Shown here one piece after another: positions 26,851 through 35,483 of a stretch of 64,000 nt of DNA; positions within the stretch are counted from its first letter, which is position 1, and each line of letters opens with the position of its first letter. The stretch spans positions 86,109 through 150,108 of the forward strand of contig NZ_JABKAU010000009.1 of NCBI RefSeq assembly GCF_013377885.1. The letters run 5' to 3'. Both the position numbers and the translations under genes were made by a program. The notes beneath the pieces are model-generated. The model ran no database searches and was not told where the DNA came from. It saw only the letters and a list, made by a program, of their open reading frames with translations. Source of the DNA: Hymenobacter lapidiphilus. Its GTDB lineage: Bacteria > Bacteroidota > Bacteroidia > Cytophagales > Hymenobacteraceae.

Positions 26851-28437
26851 TTGCCGCCGATTTTCTTCCCTAACGCCGCCGCTGGTTGGCTGGCCCTGCT
26901 GGGGCTGGCCGTGCCACTGGCTATTTACCTCTGGAACCGTCGGCCAGGCCGGGTGGTGCAGGTGGGCAGTGTGCGGTGGCTGGAAGCGGCTGCCAACCAG
27001 CGCCTGCGCAACATAAAACCCGAGCAGCTACTGCTATTTCTGCTGCGGGCTGCTGTGCTGGGGCTGCTGGCGCTGGCCGTGGCCGAGCCGCTACAGCTGC
27101 TGCCGGTGCCACCCGCCCGCGGCCAGGTGCTGCTGGCTCCCGGCGTAACTACCGAAGCCCTGATCCCGGTGCGCCCCCTTCTCGATTCGCTGCGGCAGCG
27201 CGGCTACGAACTGCGGCAGCTTTCCGATTTTCGCCCCGTGAGTGCGGCCCGGCCCTGGACTGCGTTGGGCCTCGGCGACACCACCGCGCAACCCTCGGCC
27301 CGCCTCACGGCCGACTCCGTTTTGGCGGCTGCCCCCAACCGCTGGAACACCGTGCAAATGGCGGCCGATTCGCTGCCCGGACGGCCGCTGGTGGTAGTTG
27401 GGCCGCTGAGCTTGGCTTCGTTCCGGGGTACCCGGCCAGCGCTGCCGGCCGCCGTGCGCTGGCTGCCCCTGCCCCCGCCCGATTCCAGCCGCTGGGCCGT
27501 GGCCGCTTGGCAAACGCACCCCGACAGCCTGGTGGTGCTGATGGCCAACGGCTCGGAATCGGCCGTAGCTTACCAGCAGGTGCGCATGCGGCGGCCGGCG
27601 GCTGGCCAGCTCGTTGGAGGCAATTGGGGCGGGGCTGAAATCAGATTGGTAAGCCCAAACGAGCTACTGGTGACCGAAAGCGGCCGCCGCCGCACGGTGC
27701 CATTGCTGCGCCGGGCGGCACGCTGGCACCTGAGCCACGATGCTGCCCACGCCGCCTCGGCCCGGGTGCTGATAGCGGCTTTGCGGGCTGTGGCCCCTAC
27801 CCTGCCGCTCCGGCCTCGGCTGGTAGTCTCCACTTCCGAAACCGTGCCCACCGACTCGCTCGACTGGCTTTTCTGGCTGCGCGACGCCCCGCTGCCCGCC
27901 CGCTGGGCCGCCGACCCAACGGTGCGCGTCTGGCAGGAAGCCGGCTCGGCCACCAAACCCTTCGCCACCGAATTCCAGCCCGCGACCAGCGCCGCCACCA
28001 GCACTATTTCCCGGCTCGACACCACTTCCGGCCCGGGCACCGTGCCGGTATGGACTACCGCCGCCGGCCGGCCGCTGCTGAGCTGGCAGCCGCCCGGCCG
28101 CTACCGCCTGCACACCCGCTTCGATGCCGCCTGGAGCACCCTGGTCGATAGCCCAGAATTGCCCGCACTGCTGCTGCTCTTGTTGCAACCCACTGCTCCG
28201 CCTGCCTTTCAACCCGATTCGCGCCAACTGGCCCTGAGCCAGTTGCGCGGGCCGATGGCAGCGGTAGTTGATGGTATAGAACCAACGGCCCCGCGCCGGC
28301 AGCTGGCTCCCTGGCTGGTGCTGGCCGCGGGGCTGCTGTTTGGGCTGGAGCGGCTGCTGGCTGCCCGGCGCAACCGTTCTGCACCAGTTAGCGCACGTTC
28401 TTCCGAATCATCATCCACCCAACGCCAGCCCGCATGA
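26851..28437 (+). CDS. BatA-domain membrane protein
   Basis: The 528-residue protein starts at TTG with PPIFFPNAAAGWLALLGLAV, then PLAIYLWNRRPGRVVQVGSV, RWLEAA and LLLFLLRAAVLGLLALAVAE. This is the N-terminal aerotolerance-regulator (BatA) arrangement of two membrane helices around a conserved loop. A long periplasmic region without obvious metal-site von Willebrand motifs follows. A final helix, LAPWLVLAAGLLFGLERLLA, precedes a short Ser-rich tail. It belongs to the MoxR-DUF58 group and its last 4 bases overlap the DUF4175 gene, indicating translational coupling. A C11 run directly before the start could affect expression. Confidence 0.85.
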   Translation: MPPIFFPNAAAGWLALLGLAVPLAIYLWNRRPGRVVQVGSVRWLEAAANQRLRNIKPEQLLLFLLRAAVLGLLALAVAEPLQLLPVPPARGQVLLAPGVTTEALIPVRPLLDSLRQRGYELRQLSDFRPVSAARPWTALGLGDTTAQPSARLTADSVLAAAPNRWNTVQMAADSLPGRPLVVVGPLSLASFRGTRPALPAAVRWLPLPPPDSSRWAVAAWQTHPDSLVVLMANGSESAVAYQQVRMRRPAAGQLVGGNWGGAEIRLVSPNELLVTESGRRRTVPLLRRAARWHLSHDAAHAASARVLIAALRAVAPTLPLRPRLVVSTSETVPTDSLDWLFWLRDAPLPARWAADPTVRVWQEAGSATKPFATEFQPATSAATSTISRLDTTSGPGTVPVWTTAAGRPLLSWQPPGRYRLHTRFDAAWSTLVDSPELPALLLLLLQPTAPPAFQPDSRQLALSQLRGPMAAVVDGIEPTAPRRQLAPWLVLAAGLLFGLERLLAARRNRSAPVSARSSESSSTQRQPA

Positions 28438-30752
28438 GCCCCGCCGTTGCCTCCTTCGCCACCGAAGCGGCTGCCCCAGCCGGGCTGGTGCTGGCCGCCG
28501 GCCGTAGCCGGGCCCGCCGCCGCACGCTGGCCCTGCTGCTGCCCGTTTTGGCCGCTGCTGCCCTGCTGCTGATAGTAGCTGCGGGCTGGCCCCGCGCGGG
28601 CTATGCCGTGGCAGGCGTAGCGTTGGCGCTGCTTGGGCTGGCCGGCTGGGCGCTCTGGCACATCTGGCACGAATCGGCTGCCACCACTGCCCGCCGCCTC
28701 AACCACCAGCACCCGGCGCTGGAAGACAGTGCCGCGCTGCTACTGCGCCCCACCACCACCGACCTGAACCTGCTGGAGCAACTGCAGCAGCAGCGGATTA
28801 AGGAGCGGCTACCGAACCTGGCCGCGGCCGGCCCGTTGCTCCCTGTAAATTTCAGACCGGCTCTGGGCAGCGCGACGGTGCTGTTGCTGCTGGCGGCGCT
28901 GGTGTGGTGGCAGCGGCCCGGCCCAGCAGCAGCTACGGCCGCGGTTGGCACACCCGTGGCGTTGCGTTTCCAGGAGACGCCCGCCCAACCGGCCGCGGCC
29001 CCCCGCATTATGGAAACCCGGCTGCGGGTGCAGCCGCCGGCCTACACGCGCCAGGCGGGGTTTACGCCCGAATCCGGCTCGTTCCGGTGCCCGGCTGGCA
29101 GCCGCGTGCGCTGGCAGGTACGTCTGAGCCGGCCCTCGAAAGCGCCGCCGGTGCTGGAGTTGGGCGCCCGCAAGCTGCCGCTGCAGCCGGTGCCGGGCGA
29201 TTCGCTGGCTTTCAGTCGGGAAGAAACGCTGTCAGCTTCAGCCTTGTACCGGCTGCGGCTGGGTGGGCAGGTTTCCGATGATTACTCGATTGAAGTAGTG
29301 GCCGACCAGGCTCCGGTTATCCGCCTCATTCAACCCAAAGCCTACACGCTGGTGGAGTTTGGCCAGCCGCCGCGGGTGGCCATTGAGGCCCAGCTAAAGG
29401 ACGATTACGGCCTGAGTCGGGCCCGGCTGGTAGCTACCGTGGCCCAGGGCCAGGGCGAGGCCGTGAAGTTTACGGAAGTGGTAACTGAACTGAGCACCGG
29501 CCTGAGCGGCCAGCCCATCACCGCCACGCTACGCCCGGTCCTCAACCTACGGGCGCTGGGCCTGAGCTACGGCGACGAAGTGTACTTCTACCTGCAGGCC
29601 TGGGACAACCGCCAGCAGCTAACCCGCTCCGACACTTACCTGGTGCAGTGGGAAGACACGACGGTAGAGAACAGCACCCTCGATGCCTCGCTGGGCGTGA
29701 ACACGGCCCCGGCCTATTTCCGCAGCCAGCGCCAGATTATCATTGACACCGAAAAGCTGCTGGCGGAGCAAAGCAAGCTGCCCGCCGCTACGGTGCAGGA
29801 GCGCGCCAACAGCATCGGCGTCGATCAGAAGTTGCTGCGCATGCGCTACGGCAAGTTTCTGGGCGAAGAAACCGACGAAAGCATCGGCGGAGCCACCCGT
29901 CCCGATGAGCAGGATGAAGCCACCAAGCCCGCCGACCCGCCCGGCATGGGTTCGGTGGTGGCCGAAGACCACACCACCCCCGAACCTGCCGCCGCCACTG
30001 CCAAGAAGGAGGAGGAGCACCACGAGGGCGACGGCCACGACCACAGCGCCGGCCTGCCGGCGCGGGCCGGGCAGTCGGCCGCCGAGGCGCGCACGGCCGA
30101 GTTGATGGAGCCCTACATGCACCGCCACGACGACTCGGAAACGGCCGATTTTCTGGAGCCCGCCGTGAAGGCCAAGCTGCAGGCGGTACTGGCCCAGATG
30201 TGGGAGTCGGAGCTACGGCTGCGCACCGGGCGGCTCCGCGAGGCCCTCCCCTTCGAGTACCGCGCCCTGCGCTTATTGAAGCAGGTGCAGCAGCAAACCC
30301 GGGCCTACGTGAAAAAGGCCGGTTTCACGCCCCCACCCATGCCCGAGGCCACCACCCGCCTCACCGGCGACCTAGCCGGGGCGGCCGCCCCGCGCCGCCA
30401 GCGCCAGCTCGATGCGCCATCCCAGCAACCTGCCTTACGCGCCGCCCTAACTACTTTGCGGCAGCTGCGCGCCCCAAGCCGGCCGCCCACTGGAGCCGCG
30501 GCAGCACTGGAGCAGGCAGGCCCCGAGCTTTCGAAGGCCGCCCTCCAGACGCCCGGCCGCTACCTGGCCGCCCTGCGCCACCTGCGTGAAGTAACGGCCG
30601 CCCTCCGGGCCGGCCAGCAGGTTGATAAGGCGAGCCTGCTACCGCTGGAACGCGCCTTCACCGACCTGTTGCCGGTACCCGCGCCCGCACCCACTGCCCG
30701 CCCCGCCCCCAACACCCAGCTCACCCGCCGTTATTTTGATCTACTGAACTGA
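28434..30752 (+). CDS. DUF4175-like large membrane protein
   Basis: The 772-residue protein has two N-terminal helices (LALLLPVLAAAALLLIVAAG, GYAVAGVALALLGLAGWALW) and a third near residue 145 (LGSATVLLLLAALVWW). The long hydrophilic body includes FRCPAGSRVRWQVRLS, PVIRLIQPKAYTLVEFGQPP and GDEVYFYLQAWDNRQQLTRS. These resemble DUF4175 proteins, which accompany DUF4159, MoxR and BatA genes. Residues ~490-545 are rich in Glu, His and Asp (KKEEEHHEGDGHDHSAG). The ATG overlaps the BatA-like stop by 4 bases. Function unknown; a periplasmic scaffold role is possible. Confidence 0.78.
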   Translation: MSPAVASFATEAAAPAGLVLAAGRSRARRRTLALLLPVLAAAALLLIVAAGWPRAGYAVAGVALALLGLAGWALWHIWHESAATTARRLNHQHPALEDSAALLLRPTTTDLNLLEQLQQQRIKERLPNLAAAGPLLPVNFRPALGSATVLLLLAALVWWQRPGPAAATAAVGTPVALRFQETPAQPAAAPRIMETRLRVQPPAYTRQAGFTPESGSFRCPAGSRVRWQVRLSRPSKAPPVLELGARKLPLQPVPGDSLAFSREETLSASALYRLRLGGQVSDDYSIEVVADQAPVIRLIQPKAYTLVEFGQPPRVAIEAQLKDDYGLSRARLVATVAQGQGEAVKFTEVVTELSTGLSGQPITATLRPVLNLRALGLSYGDEVYFYLQAWDNRQQLTRSDTYLVQWEDTTVENSTLDASLGVNTAPAYFRSQRQIIIDTEKLLAEQSKLPAATVQERANSIGVDQKLLRMRYGKFLGEETDESIGGATRPDEQDEATKPADPPGMGSVVAEDHTTPEPAAATAKKEEEHHEGDGHDHSAGLPARAGQSAAEARTAELMEPYMHRHDDSETADFLEPAVKAKLQAVLAQMWESELRLRTGRLREALPFEYRALRLLKQVQQQTRAYVKKAGFTPPPMPEATTRLTGDLAGAAAPRRQRQLDAPSQQPALRAALTTLRQLRAPSRPPTGAAAALEQAGPELSKAALQTPGRYLAALRHLREVTAALRAGQQVDKASLLPLERAFTDLLPVPAPAPTARPAPNTQLTRRYFDLLN

Positions 30753-30875
30753 TGTAGCGCGAACCGCAGGACAGCGAAGCTAAGCTCCCGCTTCGCGTGC
30801 CGTTGCTGACTACCAAACGACTTCGTCAGACGATACGCGAAGTGGAAGCTTCGCTGCCCTGCGGTTCGCGCTACA
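30753..30875. repeat. Long palindrome (TGTAGCGCGAAGC family), copy 2
   Basis: The arms 30753-30780 and 30848-30875 (28 bases each) are complementary except at two positions, starting TGTAGCGCGAACCGCAGG. The inner part, CTTCGCGTGCCGTTGCTGA ... AACGACTTCGTC ... ACGCGAA, is shared with the copy at 48364-48451. It starts right after the DUF4175 stop codon. Confidence 0.85.
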
Positions 30876-30926
30876 CCGATTCAAAAGGCACCTAAACACT
30901 ACGCTTCAAGCTCTACGCACTAAAAA

Positions 30927-32732
30927 ATGCTTTACCTGCTCCCCCTGTTGCTGGCTGTGTTGCTTACCGTACTGGCTGTGCGCCGGGCCGATACGCGGCG
31001 GCGGGGGCTGCGCGTGGCGGCCGGGCTGCTGGCCGCGGCCGGGCTGGCGTTGGCCGCCCTGCCACCCACCCGCGCCCGGCCAGCCGCCGCCCCGGGAGCC
31101 ACCACGGCCGTGCTGCTCACGCCCGGCTACTCTTCCGACACGCTGACGGCACTGCTGGCTCGCCTCGGGCCGGGTGCCCCGCTGTGGCGCTTCGCCCCCA
31201 CCGAAACCGCTGCCGCTCCCGATACGCCCACCTTCCGCAACGCCAGCGCCATCCGGGTACAGCTGCCGGGCCTGCGCCGCCTGCACGTGCTGGGCCAGGG
31301 CTTGCCGGCTGCCGATGCAGCCGCGCTGGCAGGCATAGCGCTGCAAGTCCACGCCGGTGCGCCGCTGACCGGCTTCCGGCAGGCAGCGTGGGAGGCGCGG
31401 CCTACGCTGGGCGAAGTCTGGACGGTGAGCGGCTCGTTTGTGGCAGCCGAAGCCGGGCCGGTGTGGCTGCGGCTGCACGCGGCCGGCACCGTGCGCGACT
31501 CAGTACGGCTGCCGCGGGGCAGCGGGGAGTTCCGGCTGCGCTTTACGCCACGGGTGGCAGGCCGGGCGGTATATGCGCTGGAAGTTCGTGGCAAGGGCCA
31601 GAACCTGGCGCGCGAGCCGGTTCCGGTAGAGGTGCTTGCCGCCGAGCCGTTGCGGGTGCTGTTGCTGACCGCCGCGCCGTCGTTTGAGCTGCGGTTTCTA
31701 AAGAACTACATGGCCGGCCGCCAATACGCAGTGGCTTTGCGCACCGGATTGAGTCGGGGCCTCACCCAAACCGAGTTTCTCAACCTGACCAACCCGCCTG
31801 CCTTGGGCAACCTTACCCCGGCCCTACTCGGCCGTTTCGATGTAGTGCTGGCCGATGCGGCCACACTGGCCAGCTTCGGCGGGGCCGAAACGGCGGCGTT
31901 GCGCGCGGCCATTGCCAATGGCACTACCGGCCTGCTGCTGCTGGCCGACTCGCCCACGCTACCCCGCCAGCTACCCGGCGGCGCGGCCTTTGGGTTGCAG
32001 GCGCGCCCGGCCGCCGCTGCCGCTATGGCCCAACAGTTGCGCTGGCCCGAAGCTCCGGCCGGCGCCACGGCACTGGTACCGGCCACGTTGCGACCCACCG
32101 CAGGCCTGCGGCCCCTCGTCAGCCTCGGCACAGGCGGGCAGGCAGTTGCGGCGGCACGGCGGCTGGGGCTTGGCACGGTGGCGGTGAGTACAATCAGCGA
32201 AACGTTTCCGTGGCAGCTAAGCGGGCAAGCAGCAGTATACGAGGCCTACTGGAGCCGCCTGCTCGGGGCCATTCGCCCGCCCCGGCCCGCCGCGCTTAGC
32301 ATCGCGCCACTCAGCCACTGGCCCCGGCCCAACGCGCCGCTGGAACTGCGCGCCACCGGTGCGACTACGGGCCCGCTTACTATTACCGAACCCACCGGCA
32401 CAGCCGTATCGGCCACCCTGCGCCCCGACGCCCAGGTACCCGAGTGGAGCACTGCTACCTACTGGCCAACAGTGGCTGGCTGGCACGAAGCCCGGACAGG
32501 CGCGGCGCGGCAGTGGTTTTATGTGTACGCCCCCGGCCAATGGCGCGGGCCCGGGCAGCCGCAGTGGCAGCTGGCTGCCGCAACGGCTACGGCCGCCCCG
32601 GCCACAGCCGTTGCAACAGTGGAAAGCCTGGGCGCTGGCGGTACGGCTGGGCGCGAAGCCTGGCCCCGCTGGTGGGGCTACGTTTTGGTGGTGGTGGGCG
32701 CAGGCATGCTCTGGCTGGAGGAGAAGCTGTAG
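30927..32732 (+). CDS. Membrane protein ending the MoxR/DUF4175 cluster, unknown function
   Basis: The 601-residue protein has two N-terminal helices (LPLLLAVLLTVLAVRRA, VAAGLLAAAGLALAALPP), a ~520-residue exposed region and a C-terminal helix (WWGYVLVVVGAGMLWLEEKL). Within the exposed part, PLRVLLLTAAPSFELRFLKN, YMAGRQYAVALRTG, GRFDVVLADAATLASFG and NGTTGLLLLADSP resemble a glutamine-amidotransferase-like (flavodoxin-like) fold in the last gene of similar Bacteroidota clusters. No catalytic Cys is evident. It is very likely part of the same envelope system as the genes before it. Confidence 0.72.
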   Translation: MLYLLPLLLAVLLTVLAVRRADTRRRGLRVAAGLLAAAGLALAALPPTRARPAAAPGATTAVLLTPGYSSDTLTALLARLGPGAPLWRFAPTETAAAPDTPTFRNASAIRVQLPGLRRLHVLGQGLPAADAAALAGIALQVHAGAPLTGFRQAAWEARPTLGEVWTVSGSFVAAEAGPVWLRLHAAGTVRDSVRLPRGSGEFRLRFTPRVAGRAVYALEVRGKGQNLAREPVPVEVLAAEPLRVLLLTAAPSFELRFLKNYMAGRQYAVALRTGLSRGLTQTEFLNLTNPPALGNLTPALLGRFDVVLADAATLASFGGAETAALRAAIANGTTGLLLLADSPTLPRQLPGGAAFGLQARPAAAAAMAQQLRWPEAPAGATALVPATLRPTAGLRPLVSLGTGGQAVAAARRLGLGTVAVSTISETFPWQLSGQAAVYEAYWSRLLGAIRPPRPAALSIAPLSHWPRPNAPLELRATGATTGPLTITEPTGTAVSATLRPDAQVPEWSTATYWPTVAGWHEARTGAARQWFYVYAPGQWRGPGQPQWQLAAATATAAPATAVATVESLGAGGTAGREAWPRWWGYVLVVVGAGMLWLEEKL

Positions 32733-32833
32733 CGCAGCAGCCACCCATTCACTATCTGTCTGACAGTCAGCTTATGGCTACACAACCGAGCTAAGTCCTG
32801 CAGTTGAACCCTATCTTACAGCCCGTTTCGGCC

Positions 32834-32873
32834 AAAAAACAGCCCGGGCCCCGCACTAGCGAAACCCGGGCTG
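32834..32873 (-). terminator. Terminator of the Thr-rich lipoprotein gene
   Basis: Read on the minus strand, CAGCCCGGG (32865-32873) pairs with CCCGGGCTG (32840-32848) and is followed by TTTTTT (32839-32834). It lies 34 bases beyond the lipoprotein stop. Confidence 0.85.
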
Positions 32874-32906
32874 CTATGGCAAACCGGCGAGGCCGGTCAG
32901 CACTTA

Positions 32907-33152
32907 CTACTTAACTTCCTCCGTCGTGGTGGTGGTCGTGGTGGTCGAAGTAGCCTCCGTGGTTACGGGAGCAGCTTCGGTAGTAACCGGAGCAACTTCA
33001 GTCGTCGTTACCGTCGTGTCCATCGTGGTCGTGGTAGCGTCCATCGTGGTCATGTCGGTGGTAGTGGTGGTTTCAACAGCCTTCTGCTCGCACGAAGTGA
33101 GGGCGGCGGCGAAAACGGCTACCAGGGCCGAAGCTTTCAGGAAATTTTTCAT
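32907..33152 (-). CDS. Small threonine-rich lipoprotein
   Basis: The 81-residue product has a lipoprotein signal (KASALVAVFAAALTSC, Cys near residue 22). The mature part of about 60 residues is mostly Thr, with Glu, Val, Ala and Met, in near-repeats such as VAPVTTEAAPVTTEA followed by eight Thr in a row (STTTTTTTTEEVK). It has no folded-domain look and is probably a flexible, surface-anchored tail. The start at 33152 gives a normal signal peptide. It is divergent from the sigma-factor gene 135 bases away, so it might be regulated by it (inference). Confidence 0.72.
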   Translation of the reverse strand: MKNFLKASALVAVFAAALTSCEQKAVETTTTTDMTTMDATTTTMDTTVTTTEVAPVTTEAAPVTTEATSTTTTTTTTEEVK

Positions 33153-33287
33153 GTTGGGGGTTGGTTGGAAATATATGATCCGAAAAACGCGGTTCATCCG
33201 TAAACCAACCAATAGTAACCCGCTGTCGAAAAATAAATTTTCGGCGGGTTACCCAACCCTCCTCCACGTATTAAGCAACAAAAGCGA

Positions 33288-33869
33288 ATGGGTAAGGGTC
33301 AACCTTCCTACACCGATGAGGAGTTCGTGGCGGCCATCCGCCGCGACGACGACCGGGCGCTGGCCCAGCTCTACCGGCTGCATTTTCCCATGATTTCGCA
33401 CTACGTGCTGCAAAACAGCGGCACCGACGACGAAGCCAAGGACGTGTACCAGGAGGGCGTAATGGTATTCTATGAGAAGGTCCGCGACGGCTCCCTGGAG
33501 CTCAGCTGCCAGATCAAGACCTACCTCTACGCCGTGTGCCGCCGCCTGTGGCTCAAGCGACTCGCCGAGAAAACCCGCTTCGGCGGCCGCCTCGACGACC
33601 ATGAGCCCTTCCTGGAAACCGGTGCCGAGGCCGACTTGGAACGGGCCGAGGAAAAGGAACGGCAGTTGGGCACTATGGCCCAGTCGCTCGACCTGATTGG
33701 GGAGCCCTGCCGCTCGCTGCTCGAAGGCTTTTACCTGCTCGACAAGTCGATGCAGCAATTAACGGACGAGTTTGGCTACACCAACGCCGACAACGCCAAA
33801 AACCAGAAATACAAGTGTTTGGTACGCCTGAAAAAGCTCTTTTTCAATCAGTACCAGGAATCTAATTAG
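33288..33869 (+). CDS. RNA polymerase sigma factor, ECF-like
   Basis: The 193-residue protein has region 2 (FVAAIRRDDDRALAQLYRLH, DEAKDVYQEGVMVFYEKVRD, TYLYAVCRRLWLKRL) and region 4 (GEPCRSLLEGFYLLDKSMQQ, LTDEFGYTNADNAKNQKYKC, LVRLKKLF). Region 4 has the form used by Bacteroidota sigma factors in which Cys residues flank the helix-turn-helix. It should direct RNA polymerase to a small set of promoters. The next gene, 147 bases downstream, encodes a membrane protein with an anti-sigma-like head and a protease domain, the likely partner. Confidence 0.9.
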   Translation: MGKGQPSYTDEEFVAAIRRDDDRALAQLYRLHFPMISHYVLQNSGTDDEAKDVYQEGVMVFYEKVRDGSLELSCQIKTYLYAVCRRLWLKRLAEKTRFGGRLDDHEPFLETGAEADLERAEEKERQLGTMAQSLDLIGEPCRSLLEGFYLLDKSMQQLTDEFGYTNADNAKNQKYKCLVRLKKLFFNQYQESN

Positions 33870-34015
33870 TGCTTAGAACCTAGTTTTTAGTGTTTAGGCC
33901 GTAGGATGCAACCGGACAGTTTTCAGGGTTTTCCTGATAATTCCGCTAAGCACCACGAACGACACACGAGGTCCTATCAAATAAGCGCTAACCACGAGGC
34001 TCTAAGCTGTACATA

Positions 34016-35212
34016 ATGAAAACCGAAGCCGACTATTACGCCTTATTCGAAGCCTACCGCGCTGGCGGACTGGCAGATGCGGAACGCACGGCCCTGGAGC
34101 ACCGCCTGGCCGCCGACCCCGCGCTGGCTCAGCGCCTGAACGAATTTGAGGAACTGACCGGCACGCTGACCGCCTATGGGCGGCGCCGGGCACTGCGCCA
34201 GCGCCTGGCGGCCATCCATGCCGATATGGTGACCGAGCAGGCTCCTCGCCTCGATTTGGCCAAAGTGGCCGAGCAGGACGAGCGGGGCGAGCAGTTTGCC
34301 TCCGGCCAGGCGCCGCGGCCCATGCTGCGTATTTCGCGCACCGAGCAGAAGCTGCGCGCCTTCTGGCAGGGCCACCGCGCCACCATGATGGTGGCCGCCG
34401 CCGTGGCCGTGCTGGCCGTGTTCACTACGCTGCTGGGCCTGGAAATGTACCGTACCTCGCAGCAAAGCACCTCCTCGCGCTACGGCTACACCATGCTGCG
34501 CCGCGAAGTGGAGCGCATCAAGCGCGACCAGCGCAGCATGAACCGCGTCATCACCCAGATAGATGCAGCCGCGCCCACCGAGCGCCTTAACCCCGGCAAG
34601 TTCAGCGGCACGGGCTTCGCCCTGACCGCCGACGGCTACCTCGTAACCAGCTACCACGTTATTCAGGGGGCCGATTCGCTGCTGATTGAGAACAGCGCCC
34701 GCCAGCGCTTCCGCGCCGAGCCGGTGTTTACCGATGTGGCCCACGACCTGGCCATTCTGCAGATTACTGACAAGGATTTCACTGGGTTCGGCCGCTTGCC
34801 TTACGCTTTCAAGCGGGGCCAGTCGGAGTTGGGCGAGAAGGTATATACCCTTGGCTATCCGCGTGAAGACCTGGTATTCAACGACGGCTCGCTGAGCGCC
34901 CGCTCGGGTTTCGAAGGCGACACGGGCTTCTACCAGGTAAGCATTCCGGTGAACCCCGGCAACTCGGGCGGCCCGCTGCTTGATGACCGTGGCAACCTGA
35001 TTGGGGTGGTAAGCGGCCGGCAGATGGACGTGCAGAGCGCCGCCTTCGCCACCAAATCGTCGTATCTGATGCGGCTGGTAGACTCGCTGAGCGCCGCCGG
35101 TGCGGGCAAACCCTACAACCTGCCGCGCTACAACCAGCTCGGCGGCAACACCCGCCCCCAGCAAATCCGCAAGCTCCAGGACTATGTGTTCGTGGTAAAG
35201 GTGTACGAATAA
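34016..35212 (+). CDS. Membrane-anchored trypsin-like protease with anti-sigma-like N-terminus
   Basis: The 398-residue protein has a cytoplasmic head of ~110 residues (ADYYALFEAYRAGGLADAER, TALEHRLAADPALAQRLNEF). A single membrane helix follows at ~120-145 (MMVAAAVAVLAVFTTLLGLE), then a short coiled stretch and an extracytoplasmic S1C/HtrA-like protease. The catalytic triad is visible: His214 in SYHVIQG, Asp244 in AHDLAIL and Ser317 in GNSGGPLL. No PDZ domain follows. The head resembles the start of the protein at 59690-60490, which also neighbours a sigma factor, so it may sequester the ECF factor encoded upstream. That coupling is an inference; the protease assignment is firm. Confidence 0.88.
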   Translation: MKTEADYYALFEAYRAGGLADAERTALEHRLAADPALAQRLNEFEELTGTLTAYGRRRALRQRLAAIHADMVTEQAPRLDLAKVAEQDERGEQFASGQAPRPMLRISRTEQKLRAFWQGHRATMMVAAAVAVLAVFTTLLGLEMYRTSQQSTSSRYGYTMLRREVERIKRDQRSMNRVITQIDAAAPTERLNPGKFSGTGFALTADGYLVTSYHVIQGADSLLIENSARQRFRAEPVFTDVAHDLAILQITDKDFTGFGRLPYAFKRGQSELGEKVYTLGYPREDLVFNDGSLSARSGFEGDTGFYQVSIPVNPGNSGGPLLDDRGNLIGVVSGRQMDVQSAAFATKSSYLMRLVDSLSAAGAGKPYNLPRYNQLGGNTRPQQIRKLQDYVFVVKVYE

Positions 35213-35238
35213 GCACCTGGCAGCAAGCCAATCGTCTT

Positions 35239-35269
35239 AGCCCTACTGCTTCAGCGGTAGGGCTTTTTT
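35239..35269 (+). terminator. Rho-independent terminator after the protease gene
   Basis: AGCCCTAC (35239-35246) pairs with GTAGGGCT (35257-35264), followed by a run of T to 35269. It lies 27 bases after the stop codon. The rest of the gap to 35484 is AT-rich upstream sequence of the DUF1800 gene. Confidence 0.85.
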
Positions 35270-35483
35270 GTGCGCTTCGCTGAATTCGGACCTTGCGCAA
35301 CTCATTAGCATTCAAAATTTTACAGCATTATACCTAGGGCAATCTGCAGCGCGCCAAGAAAATTATACTATATTCTGTATTTGCCATTAAACCCGGGGCC
35401 CGGCCGCTTGTCTGTTAGCTACTTAATTCGCTTCTTCACAGCCGCTTACTCCGTTCTTTCTTTTTCACTAATCCGCCCACCTT

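Noticed and set aside
26816..27016. Alternative upstream start or gene through the C11 run
   Set aside because: It is in another frame from the BatA domain and encodes no recognisable protein unless the C run changes length. It is kept only as a phase-variation hypothesis.
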